From Massospora cicadina (lineage: Eukaryota > Entomophthoromycota > Entomophthoromycetes > Entomophthorales > Entomophthoraceae): DNA of 64,000 bases. Location of the stretch: positions 1 to 64,000 of the forward strand of contig JAKSZP010014450.1 of the NCBI GenBank assembly GCA_022478985.1. Direction: 5' to 3'. The position numbers and the translations under genes are program-made. The first letter of the stretch is position 1. Every line of letters begins with the position of its first letter. Shown one piece after another: positions 10,195 through 20,925 of the stretch. The notes beneath the pieces were generated by a model. The model was not told the DNA's origin, did not search any database, and saw nothing but the letters and a program-made list of their open reading frames with translations.

Positions 10195-10494
10195 CACATG
10201 AGTCTGACCACTGCTGAGGTGAGAAGATTTTACTTGATGATGATAGGGTGCAAATTAACCAATCATTACCACACGAGTCAGACCACCACCGAGTTGAGAA
10301 GATTTTACTTGACGATGATAGGGTGCAGATTAACCAATCATTACCACATGAGTCTGACCACTGCTGAGGTGAGAAGATTTTACTTGACGATGATAGGGCG
10401 CAAATTAACTAATCATTACCACACAAGTCTGACCACTGCCAAGGTGAGAAGATTTTACTTGCTGGTGATTGGATACAATTTATCAAATCGTTAC
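10195..10494 (+). repeat. Four 75-bp tandem repeats in the B 5' LTR
   Basis: Units begin at exactly 10195, 10270, 10345 and 10420, each with CACA.GAGTC.GACCAC near the start and ACCAATCATTAC at the end; the fourth is most diverged. The 3' LTR has only two units, which accounts for nearly all of the length difference between the LTRs (871 against 724 bp). Confidence 0.95.
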
Positions 10495-10681
10495 TAAATG
10501 GGTCAGTTTTGCCTCAAAAAATTTATCTTCAATCTGATAGGGTGAAAGCCTATATTTCCTAATTTGGATGACTCAGCTTTATATACTTTTGCCTCAAATA
10601 CCCATGGTCTCAAAATTAGAACTAGTTCAAATAGGAAATACTAGTATCAAGAAAAGGATTTTCTTGGTTTTTGCCCCACTT

Positions 10682-10700
10682 ACAACAATAAAAAACATAA
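10682..10700 (+). repeat. Target-site duplication, left copy (LINE-1)
   Basis: ACAACAATAAAAAACATAA, repeated at 15967-15985 with a single A/G difference. It marks the left border of LINE-1 within the LTR of element B. Confidence 0.93.
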
Positions 10701-10792
10701 GTTTTCTTTCTCGTTGCAAACACTTTTGCAACCCATTCAATTCAAGACTAAATCTAGTTTGATAATCTCATAGAGGGGATTAGTCTGCGCCC

Positions 10793-12144
10793 ATGTCTGG
10801 GAGCAGATGGGCAAGCAAGGCAAGATGAGCAGGCGGAAGGCCCGCAGCCTCTAACACTCGAAAACGTCCTGGAGAATCCGGTGGAATAGAAAAAAATCTA
10901 AAAAAACTGGCGGTCACAATTTCCCCAGAGATACTCACGTGGCAAGCACGATGCAACCAGTTTATCAACACGCCACATTCCCAGCCACTTTCGTCAGTGG
11001 AATTTGGAGTCTGTGTGTATCTGGACATCCAAAAAATGGCCCTATGAGAAAAATTTTGTGAAGATGTACACAAAATTTTCCTGACCGCGGTGTACGTTGC
11101 ACCTCACTCCATGTCGTGCAGTTGGCTGGATCTAGGTTTCAAAAGCAAAATAGCAGCAGATGAGGCTGCAGCGGTGCGCATAGTGGTTGACCTCCCCAAA
11201 GGGCAATGGGTCGTCGAAACTAAATGCACCAGATGGACAAAATCAAACCAAATTTTCCTCACATTTGACTTTTTGCCTACTACGGTAAAACGTGACATTT
11301 TGGAGCAACACCTGAAAGATGGTCTCGCCATATATGGCGAAATACAATCTTTTGAAATGCAACGTTTCATGCTGATGCCACACCTGTGCACTGGTAAAGC
11401 CATCACAGTTCTGACCCCAACTGAGGAGATTGTGAAGGACCTAACTCAGATCCCACACTCCACCTTTATTGACATCGCATGGCACACCACCCACCCATTC
11501 TGGGTAACCATGGACAGCGCGCCCCCATTTGCACCCACTGTGATGCGTTTGGCCATAAGGCGCATGCATGCCCCATCAAAGAGGGCGTCACATTCCAAGA
11601 GCACCCCTCGGTGGCCATGGCCAGTGGAGAGGCGCACTACGAACCAACTGCAAGCACCAAGGAGGCTTTCCTGTGGGGAGCACAAGGCTGCTACCTATTG
11701 GTAAAGCCCATCTCCCCGCAAGAGCGGAAGAAGGCCAAGCAGGCCCATAGGACCGCGGCCAAGGAAGCGGCCAAGGCCACCACCACCATCCCACACTCAC
11801 AACGCCAGGAGGACATGGAGACCTTTGCGGTGGAAGCAACTCAGGAATCCATCACCCAATCAGATTGGGAAGCCCATGCTGAACAGGCCACTGAATCTGA
11901 GGATCCAATGGGAGATTTGATCTCACCCAATCGCTGCACCCAAGCCCCTGTCAAAATTGACTTGGGACCTATCCTAACCAAAGTTTTTTTTGCCCCACTT
12001 GACGATGCACCGAACTTATCCACACCACAAAAAATTCATCCGACGTTGGGAAAACAAAAAGCGAAGGCCAAAGCCAACATGACTCTTTCCACAAAAATAA
12101 CAAAAACCCAGATAGCGTTGCTGCTAATACCTGCGCTGCTGTGA
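10793..12144 (+). pseudogene. LINE-1 ORF1 (nucleic-acid-binding protein)
   Basis: LINE ORF1 proteins bind the element RNA. The start is set by comparison with LINE-2 (ATG in GCGCCCATGTCTGGGAG). In-frame stops occur early (TGA 12 codons in) and at 11046. The body contains a conserved region (WLDLGFKSKIAADEAAA, then FLPTTVKRDILEQHLKDG). At 11520 a run of five C, against six in LINE-2, shifts the frame just before the knuckle C-TH-C-DAFG-H-KAHA-C (11536-11577), which continues in another frame to 12144. The C-terminal third is Ala/Lys/Glu-rich, perhaps helical. Confidence 0.85.
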
Positions 12145-12207
12145 AAGCCCGTGGGGACCTGGAAGAGGCTGGTGGGCCCGGGGCCCACCCCTTGCACCTA
12201 AGGTGCG

Positions 12208-12930
12208 ATGGGGGAAACCTTCACTCTAGGGATGCTGAATATCAGCGGACTCAAGGCCTCCCCATCCCGGGCTAGGAAACTGAGTTTTACAAAAAAATTT
12301 ACCCGTAAATATCCTGGCCATCCAGGAGTCCCACTGTCCACGAGGTTCTGAGGAAGCTTGGAAAACAATGCTCCTACCATCCCTATCCTTTTGGTCAAAG
12401 CACTGTGGGGTGCTAATTCAGAAAAACAATTTTTTCAAATTTACATCTTCAGAAACATTCCTAAATGGCCGAGTGCTCATTGTCACCTTCTCATGGGCCA
12501 ATGTTGCACATACAATTGTCAACATTTATGCCCCAAACGGTGCACATGAGCGTCAGGAATTTTTCTCGTTGGTCAAATCCCTCCCGCTACCCCCAATTCT
12601 TTCCTAATTGGTGACATGAACTGTTGGCTAACCTCACCAACGGACTGGTGGCCGCCCTCACCCCATGCCCCACAGGGTCACGTAGAACTATTTGTTCTAA
12701 AAGCCACCCTTGGGTTAATGGATGCGCTGCCATGACATGCCCCACTGCTCAAAAACATGACGCGTCCCCACATCCACAACAGCCAATTAAGGTCCATGAC
12801 CCGCATCGACCTTATTCTAGTGCCAGCGAAATTCCAACCCCACATCTCCCACTTCAAAACAATGAAAATGGAATTCTCCAACCACCGACTGGTCTCAATA
12901 ACATACCACTTACCCGTCACAGTTGCAAAG
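12208..12930 (+). pseudogene. LINE-1 ORF2, endonuclease domain
   Basis: The apurinic-type endonuclease nicks target DNA to prime reverse transcription. ATG at 12208 gives MGETFTLGMLNISGLKAS, the first strand. The catalytic QETH of LINE-2 is lost here through a frame change near 12290. YAPNG (about 12530), GDMNCW (12612-12629) and a final FSNHRLV (about 12873) are visible; the last has Asn in place of the conserved Asp in SDH. The frame breaks before GDMN at a five-C run shared with LINE-2. Confidence 0.82.
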
Positions 12931-13483
12931 GCCCCACATTGGTGCAAAACTCTGCCCCCCAGAGCTCGCGTCGCCAGGATTTTCCATGTGGGTGGAAAAG
13001 GCAACTTTGGCAAAATTGTTTGTTGCACCGTTTTGCATGGACCCCATTTCCACATGGGCAACTTTCAAAGAAGACACCATCCACCACTATTGCCATCTCT
13101 CATCCAGATGCTCATGAGCCACATCAGCGGTTATATAGTGCGCGCTGGCAGAATTGGCCCACTTGGAGTCCAACATTCCAGCCTCAGGATATAGCCCTGC
13201 ATGGGGCCAGAAGTGGGCGAAGGCAGCCGCCCACCTCAACGCACTTGAAAGGCAACACAAACATCGGGTTTGTGTCTAATATAGGGCCACACGCATCACT
13301 AAAGGTGACAAGTGCACCGCATAATTCTTCAAAAAAATTTTTGCACCACGCCAGAGCGTGGCATGCACACAGGTGCAAAGATCGGATAATTCTATTGTGG
13401 ACACACCAGCCAAAGTGGCAATCGAAACGCAAAGATATTACTCTGAGTTATACCGAGTGAACCAATTCAGCTAGCTGAAATGG

Positions 13484-14956
13484 CAGAATTTCTTGACCAA
13501 GCTCATATCCGCACCATTGTCTGATACCCAGAAATAATGAATTTAATTACTCCAAACGAATTATGGACTACCATTTGTGGTGCGCCAAACTGAAAATGCC
13601 TAGGCCCAGATGGCATTCCATATGAGTTCTACAAAAAATATTTTAAATATATATCCCCATTGCTGCTAGCCTCACTCAACCAAAGCCTGTTGGAAATACA
13701 CCTCCTACCAGGAGGACATGAGGCCTTTACTGTCACACTCTTCAAGAAAGGGGATAGGCTTGACTTAGCCAACTGGCACCCCATTTCTCTAGCAAACACA
13801 GACACCAAAATTTTAACCAAAATCATGGCTAACCGTTTAGGGACTGTAGCATCTGCCACCATCTCCCCAGAACAATTTGGTTTCATCCCCAGAAGGTCGA
13901 TTTGGGATAACGTGCACTCTATGGCTAATGTGTGTCAGTCCACAGCCTCTGGGGCACTTGTATTCTTGGACCAAAAAAAGGCCTATGATAGAGTAAACTA
14001 GGAATACCTTAGGGCCTGCCTCCAACAATTCCGCCTACCTCCCCGCTTCATTAACTGGGACATGCTGCTCACGGAATCTGCAACAATGGCAGTGCGCAGC
14101 CCAGGTTTCCTAACGGAAGTAGTCCGTCCTCAAAGGGGCCTGCGACAAGGGGACCCCCTCAGCCCACTCTTATACAACTTCAGCCTTGACCCACTACTGC
14201 GAAATGTGAATGCCCAACTCACTGGGGTCCATGTGCCAGGCCAAACCCCAGTCAGGATGATGGCATTTGCAGATGATTGCGTGGTGGGGGTGTCTAATAA
14301 CAAAGATGCATGCGCACTTGAAGCCCTCATCCAGGAATATTCCCAGGTAAGCAACGCGGCACTGAACGCCTCCAAAACTGAAATCATCCTCCTTGGTCAG
14401 TTTCAGAACTGCTGGGCCCCAGCAAGTAGTTCCAAACCCGGCCCATCTGCTCACCCACGTCCACGCCTTACTAACTCAGAACACCGCTCCACTGGTGCTC
14501 CCCTTTGTGCCACGACCTACCATAGGACCGGTACGCCATCTGGGCGTGTGGATGGAGGCAGGTGGATACGCGTCAGCAGTAATGGAGTGCCATATACTGG
14601 ACAAAGTGACGAAGCGAATCGCCTCTCTCAGAGCCCACCCTACTACCCTCAATGGCAGGGTTGTTCTTGCCAACTCTATGCTCCTATCCAAAGTCTGGTT
14701 TGGAGCCCACGCCATCCCCTTCTCCCCAAGCTTCTTCAAATCCCTGTATGCTTTGCTACAAGGTTGGCTTTGGTCAGGTCGCCCTCCACCAGTATGGCTA
14801 GAGGTCATGTTTGGCCCTCATCATCATGGTGGCATGGGCCTACTTGACTTCAAAGCCCATGCCGCCAAGATCCTGGGCACCTGGATTGCGGCCGTCACTG
14901 CTCCTACACTCCCATCCCACCACTGGTCCCGCGCGGCCCGCTCCAACTTCTCCTGA
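13484..14956 (+). pseudogene. LINE-1 ORF2, reverse transcriptase domain
   Basis: Target-primed RT. Conserved blocks: PDGIPYEFYKKYF (about 13605), FTVTLFKKGDRLDLANWHPISLAN (13726-13797), GFIPRRSIWDN (13879), VFLDQKKAYDRV (13961-13996), RGLRQGDPLSPLLYNFSLDPLL (14136-14198) and the catalytic FADD at 14266-14277. Stops at 13999, where Trp is expected (TAG), and elsewhere, plus a frameshift near 14400, prevent a complete product. Block order and spacing match LINE-2. Confidence 0.93.
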
Positions 14957-14959
14957 GCC

Positions 14960-15721
14960 TTGGGCCTCAACAATCCATCAAACCCCCACTCCCTGATGAA
15001 ATACCTCGCAACACACACATCAGCCACAGGTCCTTACGGGACCAAAACCCACTACAAACGAATCCTACTCTCCATGCGAAGCGCAGAGTGGAGAATTTGT
15101 ATTAGTGGACATACAACCCGAAGAGGCCGCCCCTCTCCTCAGTTCACACAAGAGGTACAGGGGCTACCCATCCATGATGGCGTGATCCCCATTCGACCCC
15201 AAGTCCTATCCAGGGTGGACTACCTGGACATGATGGACATCCCTTATTCCACTGAGACCCAAAAGACTATCTGGAAATACGCTCACCATCCTCTGTTGCA
15301 GCCTCAAGTCCGCTCCCATGTGTGGCGCTGCCTGAGGCGGGTGTATCGTACAGCTGAGCACTCTAATGCTTTACAATCATACTGTGTCGTGTGTGGCCAG
15401 TATGGAACGTTATTTCACCGCCTGGAGAAGTGCCCCACCTCTAAAGTAATATGGCGCGAAGTCCAACGTCTGCTAGGCCAGGATCAAACACATCCCTTAG
15501 TCTGTCAAGAGATATGTTTGCTTCATCAATGGCCTCCCCCCCTCCCAACCTCCCTCCGTGCTCTGGTGGTTGCAATCGCCATGTGGACTATCCACACGAT
15601 TGTCTTGGATGCCATCGCTGGATCCATCCCCACCCTCCCTGAAGCTGTCCACAGATTCCGGTCTCATTTGGTGGATCACTTTCAAGCATGGATGTTTGGA
15701 TATCTCCCACCACGTCGCTGA
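14960..15721 (+). pseudogene. LINE-1 ORF2, C-terminal zinc-binding module
   Basis: An uninterrupted 253-codon stretch carrying the end of ORF2. It contains C-VV-C-GQYGTLF-H-RLEK-C at 15383-15433, the arrangement of the zinc-binding module found behind the RT of many LINEs and RT-derived genes. Downstream are hydrophobic segments (ALVVAIAMWTIHTIVLDAI). A stop at 14954 separates it from the RT frame. The 245-bp 3' UTR follows. Confidence 0.85.
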
Positions 15722-15966
15722 CAGCTGATCTCCTTCTGGTTCCCAGTCTGGTTCATCAAATCAGACCCCTTCCTCCAAACGTGCTCAATAGTGGCTACGT
15801 CCCCTACACACGTTCCCTCCCCTTACCATAAGTGGCGTTCCCGCTGGCAACAAGAGATAGCATCGCTTCTCTGGGGTGCCTCCCCTAATATTAAGTTTTG
15901 TCTCGTCTGAGTCATATTTGGAAGTGTCCGTCCCATGGTCGGCCTTCCCCACAATAAATTTAAATT

Positions 15967-16076
15967 ACAACAATGAAAAACATAAAAACATTAAAAAAGA
16001 TTTTTTAATACTTTTATTAAAAATTAAGATTCTCACTTTGATAAAATATTTGTGGCATCTGCCAGTGTATCCCACA
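15967..16076 (+). repeat. 5' LTR of element B, second part, with right LINE-1 duplication
   Basis: 15967-15985 is the right copy of the LINE-1 target duplication (ACAACAATGAAAAACATAA). The LTR then runs to ..GTATCCCACA at 16076, matching the end of the 3' LTR (..GGATCCCACA, 19538). Confidence 0.92.
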
Positions 16077-16079
16077 AAC

Positions 16080-16097
16080 TAGTGCTCACTACAGGGG
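16080..16097 (+). promoter_or_regulatory. Primer-binding site of element B
   Basis: TAGTGCTCACTACAGGGG, three bases after the LTR. It matches the other elements except for TAG instead of TGG at the start. Confidence 0.78.
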
Positions 16098-16134
16098 CCA
16101 TTACCCTGAATACTCTGAATAAAGTATCAAAGCA

Positions 16135-16883
16135 ATGGAGGCTGCAAATGTGAGCAGCTCTTCTGAATCACGATTAGTTGCTCTTGAGAAGCAACTAGCC
16201 AGCTCTTTCTCCCGTCTCAAAAAACTAGAGCAACGGCCATTCAAATTACCTATAAAGGACAGATACACCCTGGGTGAAGGGAGTATTGCTTCCTTTTTGT
16301 ACGTTTATGAAGCTGCTATGGATGGCGCCACTGATAAATATAAAGTTCTTACATTCTTCCCTGCCTAAGCCGCAAAGCCCAAGAGTTGATTGTTTCTCAC
16401 TTGGATCCTCAGCACCCCTGGTCAGATGTTAAGAAGGCCCTCTTGGCTGATTTTGGATCCAAGCAGAGCTTATACAGGGAAAAACAGGCTTTCATGCGCC
16501 TTATCATGTCTGAGGGTGAAACTCTCTTTAGTTTTGCTGAGCGGTTCATTCTCACTGCTCAAAGGTTGGCTTCGTCTAACCTGCTTACCCTGGATGACGC
16601 TATTGCCGCCATATTAACAGGGTTAGCTTCACAACCCTCTCTCACCAGGCATATCATATTATTGAAACGCCACTTTACAACTTTCCGTGATATAAAAGAG
16701 GCTTTGTCAGACGTCACCCATATTCCTTTAGGTGAGCTGCGACCTATTGAACCGTTGGAATGTGGCCACCTGTGCCTATTCTACCTGAAAAACCTGCTGC
16801 TTCAGTGCGACTTAAAACGGACATTCCTCATTTGTGCAAAGCGGAGATCCCTACTGTGGTTTCCTCTTCAGCTCAGTCAATAG
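16135..16883 (+). pseudogene. Element B gag
   Basis: ATG at 16135 follows a 37-base leader. The N-terminus (RLVALEKQLASSFSRLKKLE) looks like a coiled coil and is followed by YTLGEGSIASFLYVYEAAMDG, the same segment as in D/E. A frameshift at about 16370 leads to the capsid-like second half (16386-16883: KQAFMRLIMSEGETLFSFAE). No CCHC knuckle is found in this lineage. From 16884 to 17030 the sequence is a Pro-rich linker in broken frames. Confidence 0.8.
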
Positions 16884-17029
16884 GTGCGCGCCCTAAGGTA
16901 TATCCTCCAGAACTACTGGGGTTGTAAAAATGCCAGTTAAAGCGAAGCTAAATACCCCACCTCTCATGGCTGTCTCCCCCATTTCAGTTGCAACCTTGCC
17001 CATGGTTGAGAATATCCCTGAGGCCAACT

Positions 17030-17787
17030 CTGAGGGGGTTACAATGATGTTGGGTACTACTCATTGGGAGCTCCCGCGGAAGTGGAGGTCCCTGATTGCC
17101 TAAATGCCGAAGGAGTAGATGAAATACCATACCAAAGGATACTTACCTCCGCCAAGTTATAGGTTGTATGGAAACTATTGACACAGCCAGCGATGCTGAT
17201 CAGCTCCTATCGAGCTTAATTCGCCCTTTACAGCAAGGGCATACCATGCAATCTATTCTGGAGGCTCACCCTGAGACCGCACGCAAATTAACCTTCACTT
17301 TTCATCTCAAGGAGGTCTTAGCGCTATCAGCCAACTTTGGAAGCACACTTACCAAGGTCAAAATAGTTATCCAAAAAGTTTAGTTGATGGCTATTTTGGA
17401 TACAGGTTCTCCAGTGAGGATAATTTCATTGCGGCTGATGAAAAAGATTAAATTGATTCCTGACTTGGATTGTATCAAGGAGTTTGGAACTGCAGGCCCA
17501 AACAACACCCGCGCTCTTGGCGCTTACTCCTATCTTCCCATATGCGTTGGGAAGCTTATCCTATTGGCCCCCGCTGTGGCTTTAGATAATAACTCCTATG
17601 ATATGATCATAGGTACTCAGTTTATGATCAAATATGAAGGCATTATCAACATAAAGCAAGGGTTCCTATCATTAATAAACTATAAATTTCCATTAATCTT
17701 ATCAACCAAGAACCCATACAAGATAAAATTAAAGCGATTTCCAGAATGCCATTACCTCGCGTTACTAATACCCCAGGGGATGATTCT
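17030..17787 (+). pseudogene. Element B protease, first copy
   Basis: Aspartic protease with an intact active-site triad, MAILDTGSPVRIIS, DTG at 17399-17407. The flap/strand region ALGAYSYLPICVGKLI and DNNSYDMIIGTQF follow. A single TAG at 17382, just before the conserved MAILDTG, separates it from the upstream open stretch (17168). It is repeated 758 bp downstream. Confidence 0.85.
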
Positions 17788-18534
17788 GAGGGGGGTACGG
17801 ATGAGGTTGGCTATTATGTTGTAGGAGTACCTGCTGAAGTGGAAGTACCTTATCGCTTGAATGCTGGAGGAGTGGATGAAGCCGCCATACCTGAAGAGAC
17901 GTATCTCTGACAAGTTCTAGGGGAGCCTGTCATTATTGATACTACTAGTGACACAGATGAGGTGTTGTCTCACCTTATTCGCCCTATCCAGCATGGCCAT
18001 ACCATGCAGTCCATCCAGGAAAATTACCCCGAGACCGCGTGAAAATTAACATCCAATTTCCATCTTAAGGAGGTCTTAGTGCTATCATCCACTTTTGGGG
18101 GGATAATTATGAAGGTTAAAGTGGTTATCCAAAAGGTTTGGGTGATGGCTATCTTAGATACAGGCTCCCCGGTGAACATAATCTCCTCCAAGTTGATGAA
18201 AAAGATCAAACTTGCACCTGACTTGGAGTACAACCAAGACTTTTGAACTACTGGTCCTAACAACACCTACGCTCTGGGTGCTTACTCATCCCTTTTCATT
18301 TGTATTAGGAAGCTTATTCTATCAGCCCCCACAGTGGCTTTGGATAATAACGCTTATGATATGCTTATAGGTACTCAGTTTATGATTGAGTATGATGGCA
18401 TTATCAATATGAAGCAAGGGTTCTTGTCATTGCTCAATTATGAAGTCCCTTTAGTTCTAGCCAATAATGAACCCAGCAAGAAGGAATACTCTTGCATGGT
18501 TGAGTACCCGCTTCCCACCTTACCTATACATTAT
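17788..18534 (+). pseudogene. Element B protease, second tandem copy
   Basis: Repeats the preceding segment with the same order of motifs; DTG is at 18157-18165, exactly 758 bases after the first. The two copies have diverged by many substitutions, and this one has stops at 18040 (TGA) and 18244 (TGA). The last 200 codons or so from 18334 are open and run straight into the integrase remnant. Confidence 0.87.
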
Positions 18535-18804
18535 ACCAACCTTGCAAAGACGGTTACTAAAGAAGGCCAAGCTGCCAATGAGCTCCAAGCTCCTCTACCT
18601 TCTTACCAAGTGTCGGATAAGGTTTTATGTTACCCCAATCTCATAACTCCCTGAAGTAACAAACTTGGATCAATCTGGGAGAGGCCATTTACCATCATTT
18701 ATAAGAGAAGAAATGAGTATTTTATAAAGTCTTTGGCTACAGGAATTATCATAAAACGGGTACATGGCCGCTTCCTATGACCCTACACCCCTCCCAACAT
18801 TCTT
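18535..18804 (+). pseudogene. Element B integrase C-terminal remnant
   Basis: Encodes LAKTVTKEGQ, VSDKVLCYP, a GPF-like turn (WERPFTI), KSLATGIIIKRVHGRF and finally PPNILKG at the polypurine tract. The same run is the end of integrase in D/E (34570-34313 and 3315-3282). Protease sequence (EYPLPTLPIHYTN) joins it at about 18540 with no RT between, so about 2.8 kb present in D/E is missing. Confidence 0.8.
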
Positions 18805-18814
18805 AAGGGGGCAA
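18805..18814 (+). promoter_or_regulatory. Polypurine tract of element B
   Basis: AAGGGGGCAA immediately before the 3' LTR, overlapping the last pol codons. D/E has the equivalent GAGGGGGTGA. Confidence 0.7.
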
Positions 18815-19538
18815 TGTTGGACAATCTCCTTCTTGACTTAAGAAAAAGAATGTTGGAGTATGATGCCCCCAAATCTGCTACCATGATTGGCCCATCACCT
18901 GACCTATCTTCGAAATAATCTTGTGGTTATCAACAATATGAGTACCCACAGTGAAAAGACCTTGGCAGATTCTCAGTGGAATCCAAACTATTTAAAAAGT
19001 ATGATTTATAACAAAAATGGGTTAAAAAGGTAATAACTAACAATAGGATTACTTCGACTTCTCAGCCAAATTTGGGGTGTTCATTACCACATGAGTCTGA
19101 CCACCGCTGAGGTGTGAATATCTTACTCGATGATGATAGGGTGAAAATTTTTAAATCATTACCAAAAAAAGTCTGACCACCGCCGAGGTGAGAAGATTTT
19201 ACTCGCTGGTGATTGGATACAATTCATCAAATTGTTACCACATGGATCATTTTGCCTCAAAATATTTATCTTCAATCTGATAGGCTGAAAGTCTATATTT
19301 CCTAATTTGGATGACTCAGATTTATATAATTTTGCCTCAAATACCCATGGTCTTGAAATTCAAACTAGTTTAAATAGATAAATACTAGTATTGAGAAAAG
19401 GACCTTTCTTGGTTTTTGCCTCGCTTACAACAATAAAAAACATAAAAAAATTAACAAAGCGTTATTTAATACTTTTATTAAGAAAGTAAGATTCTCACTT
19501 TGATAAAATATTTTTGGCATCCGTCGGTGGATCCCACA
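18815..19538 (+). repeat. 3' LTR of element B (724 bp)
   Basis: TGTTGGACAATC ... GGATCCCACA. It has two 75-bp units (19088-19162 and 19163-19237) where the 5' LTR has four. Confidence 0.93.
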
Positions 19539-19729
19539 TTCATCAAATATCAACATCACCTTATTGCCTTATATAGAGGCGATCCAATAAACTCATATAT
19601 CTAATAAGACATGTTATATCCTAATATCGCCTCATTTCAAAACACTCAAATATTTGTAACTTTTACTGGGTTGGCGGATTCCACCCAGATGTCCCAAGAT
19701 TATTGTCCAGTCATATCAAAATCGTGACA
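19539..19729 (-). repeat. 5' LTR of element A, outer part
   Basis: Begins with the second TTCAT of the element B duplication and ends (plus strand) ..AAAATCGTGACA; matches 3920-4111 of the sister LTR. Confidence 0.9.
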
Positions 19730-20637
19730 AACTATCAGATGTACCTATTATGATTGGTCAGGTTTCATCACCAACTGATTGGGAATGAATAGTGAGTTGT
19801 GAGGCTAGTGATGTCACCTGCAACTAGTGAATCAATTGGCTGGTGAAGTAACCTGCCATAATGGGTAAATAGTCCCATATCCTTAGCAGCTCGCTAGCCA
19901 AATATGATTGATTTGCTTGGATCAAGGGGAAAACTTTAGGGACACATTTACAACCCTTTCCATTTGAGGTCTTGAGGATGTCCAATAACGGAATCCTAGC
20001 CAGGATGGGGAAAACCATCACTGCCAAGATGAGGAAGGTTGATTCAATGGCAACAGCTGCCGTTTCATCAAAGAGGTGTCAACTGTGGGTTAGATGGCCG
20101 AATACCCTACTATATAATTCCCTAGGTTTAACTATAATAAAAACATTGAATACCATCTTTTGTTATTATTAGTTTTATTAGTAATAGTGTTGATTTGGTT
20201 ATAGTTAGACTATTAGCATCCAGTGTGAAGTTCCATCTCAAGGATATTATTGCAGAAGGCAATAATTAGAAGACTCCCAGAGAGAAGAGTAAATATCTGA
20301 GCGGGGATCTAGAGATGAAGGGAACCACAAGCAGGGATAGCTGCTGACTGTATGTTGGGCCAAAAGAGACTGTCATCAGGAGATCTTGATGAAGATCGGG
20401 TGGACATTAATATAGGGAATGAATCCCTATGAGTACGACTTATTAAGTATTTAATTGGAAGTACTCCCCGAAGTGTTGGGCTAAATAATAGTTCAAACTC
20501 AACTATGGATAATAGTTTCCATACTATTATCAGATAAAATATTCTATACAACGCAAGGTGCACGAGGAAATTGAACCTGTGCAGTAAAAAGGTTACTGGG
20601 TTGACAACCAATAATCAACTTAGAGTAAATTTTTACA
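19730..20637 (+). repeat. 5' LTR of element C, second part
   Basis: Starts with the right AACTA duplication of element A and ends ..GTAAATTTTTACA. It matches 33405-34312 of the 3' LTR. Confidence 0.9.
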
Positions 20638-20640
20638 AGT

Positions 20641-20658
20641 TGGTGCTCACTACAGGGG
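20641..20658 (+). promoter_or_regulatory. Primer-binding site of element C
   Basis: TGGTGCTCACTACAGGGG, three bases after the LTR end; identical to that of element 1 and D/E. Confidence 0.82.
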
Positions 20659-20683
20659 TAGTTGAGTGAAGAATCTATTAATA

Positions 20684-20925
20684 ATGTCACATAAAGAAGA
20701 AATGTGCAAGTTGAGGACTGAGATTTCCACAGTGAATCAGAAAGCCTTAAACTCTTTGGACCATCAGGAGTTTGTAGCTTTGGAAGAGCAAGTCATCAAG
20801 GTGTAGGAAGGAATTAAAAATGTACCCAACTTAGGGAACGAGTTACTCAGCAAAGTAAACTTGTTAAAGAAGAAAGAAGGAACCTCATTTGAGAGGTCCT
20901 ATTCCTAAAAATGGAGCTAGAAGTT
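20684..20925 (+). pseudogene. Element C gag, part before LINE-2
   Basis: ATG at 20684 starts a Lys/Glu-rich, probably coiled-coil N-terminus (EFVALEEQVIKV) with one TAG at about 20807. LINE-2 interrupts it at 20925 and the gene resumes at 26196. 20911-20925 (ATGGAGCTAGAAGTT) is the left copy of the LINE-2 duplication. Confidence 0.65.

Larger units (their letters stand above)
9921..10700 (+). repeat. 5' LTR of element B, first part
   Basis: Begins TGTCAGACAATCTCC, matching TGTTGGACAATCTCC of the 3' LTR. Interrupted at 10700 by LINE-1 and resumes at 15967. 780 + 110 - 19 gives 871 bp. Confidence 0.9.
10701..15966 (+). mobile_element. LINE-1: full-length LINE inside the 5' LTR of B
   Basis: A 5.27-kb non-LTR retrotransposon flanked by a 19-bp duplication. 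It holds a short 5' leader, ORF1 with a CCHC knuckle, and ORF2 with an apurinic-type endonuclease, RT and a C-terminal zinc-binding module. The 3' end (CAATAAATTTAAAT) carries AATAAA and has only a very short A-rich tail. It is nearly identical to LINE-2 on the other strand; in an 87-base RT stretch I count two differences, both transitions. Frameshifts and stops break both ORFs. Confidence 0.95.
9921..19538 (+). mobile_element. Element B: Gag-protease-only lineage II Ty3 derivative
   Basis: Plus-strand element inserted in the 5' LTR of A with a perfect TTCAT duplication (9916-9920 and 19539-19543). LTRs: 9921-10700 + 15967-16076 (5', split by LINE-1) and 18815-19538. PBS and polypurine tract are present. 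The inside (2.7 kb) holds gag, two tandem copies of the protease and the last codons of integrase. RT, RNase H and most of integrase are absent, so it would need pol from a relative such as D/E. Without LINE-1 it is about 4.3 kb. Confidence 0.9.
3552..19729 (-). mobile_element. Element A: lineage I Ty3 element inside the LTR of C
   Basis: Minus-strand element with LTRs 3552-4111 and 9547-9920 + 19539-19729 (the latter split by element B), PBS 9528-9545 and polypurine tract 4112-4124. Internal order is gag, protease, dUTPase-like domain, RT, RNase H, integrase. Flanks AGCTA (3547-3551) and AACTA (19730-19734) are a 5-bp duplication with one mismatch; the uninterrupted C LTR reads AACTA at the equivalent site. 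Both LTRs are 560 bp once the insertion is removed. The coding region carries scattered stops and frameshifts, but YLDD of the RT is intact. Confidence 0.92.

Noticed and set aside
11446..11839. Open frames on the strand opposite LINE-1 ORF1 (also 25209-25791 opposite LINE-2)
   Set aside because: Shadows of a G/C-rich real ORF: the same shadows appear in both LINE copies and the knuckle and RT motifs are on the other strand.
12678..13061. 127-codon minus-strand frame in LINE-1
   Set aside because: Antisense to the endonuclease region of ORF2; no independent support and no start or signal.
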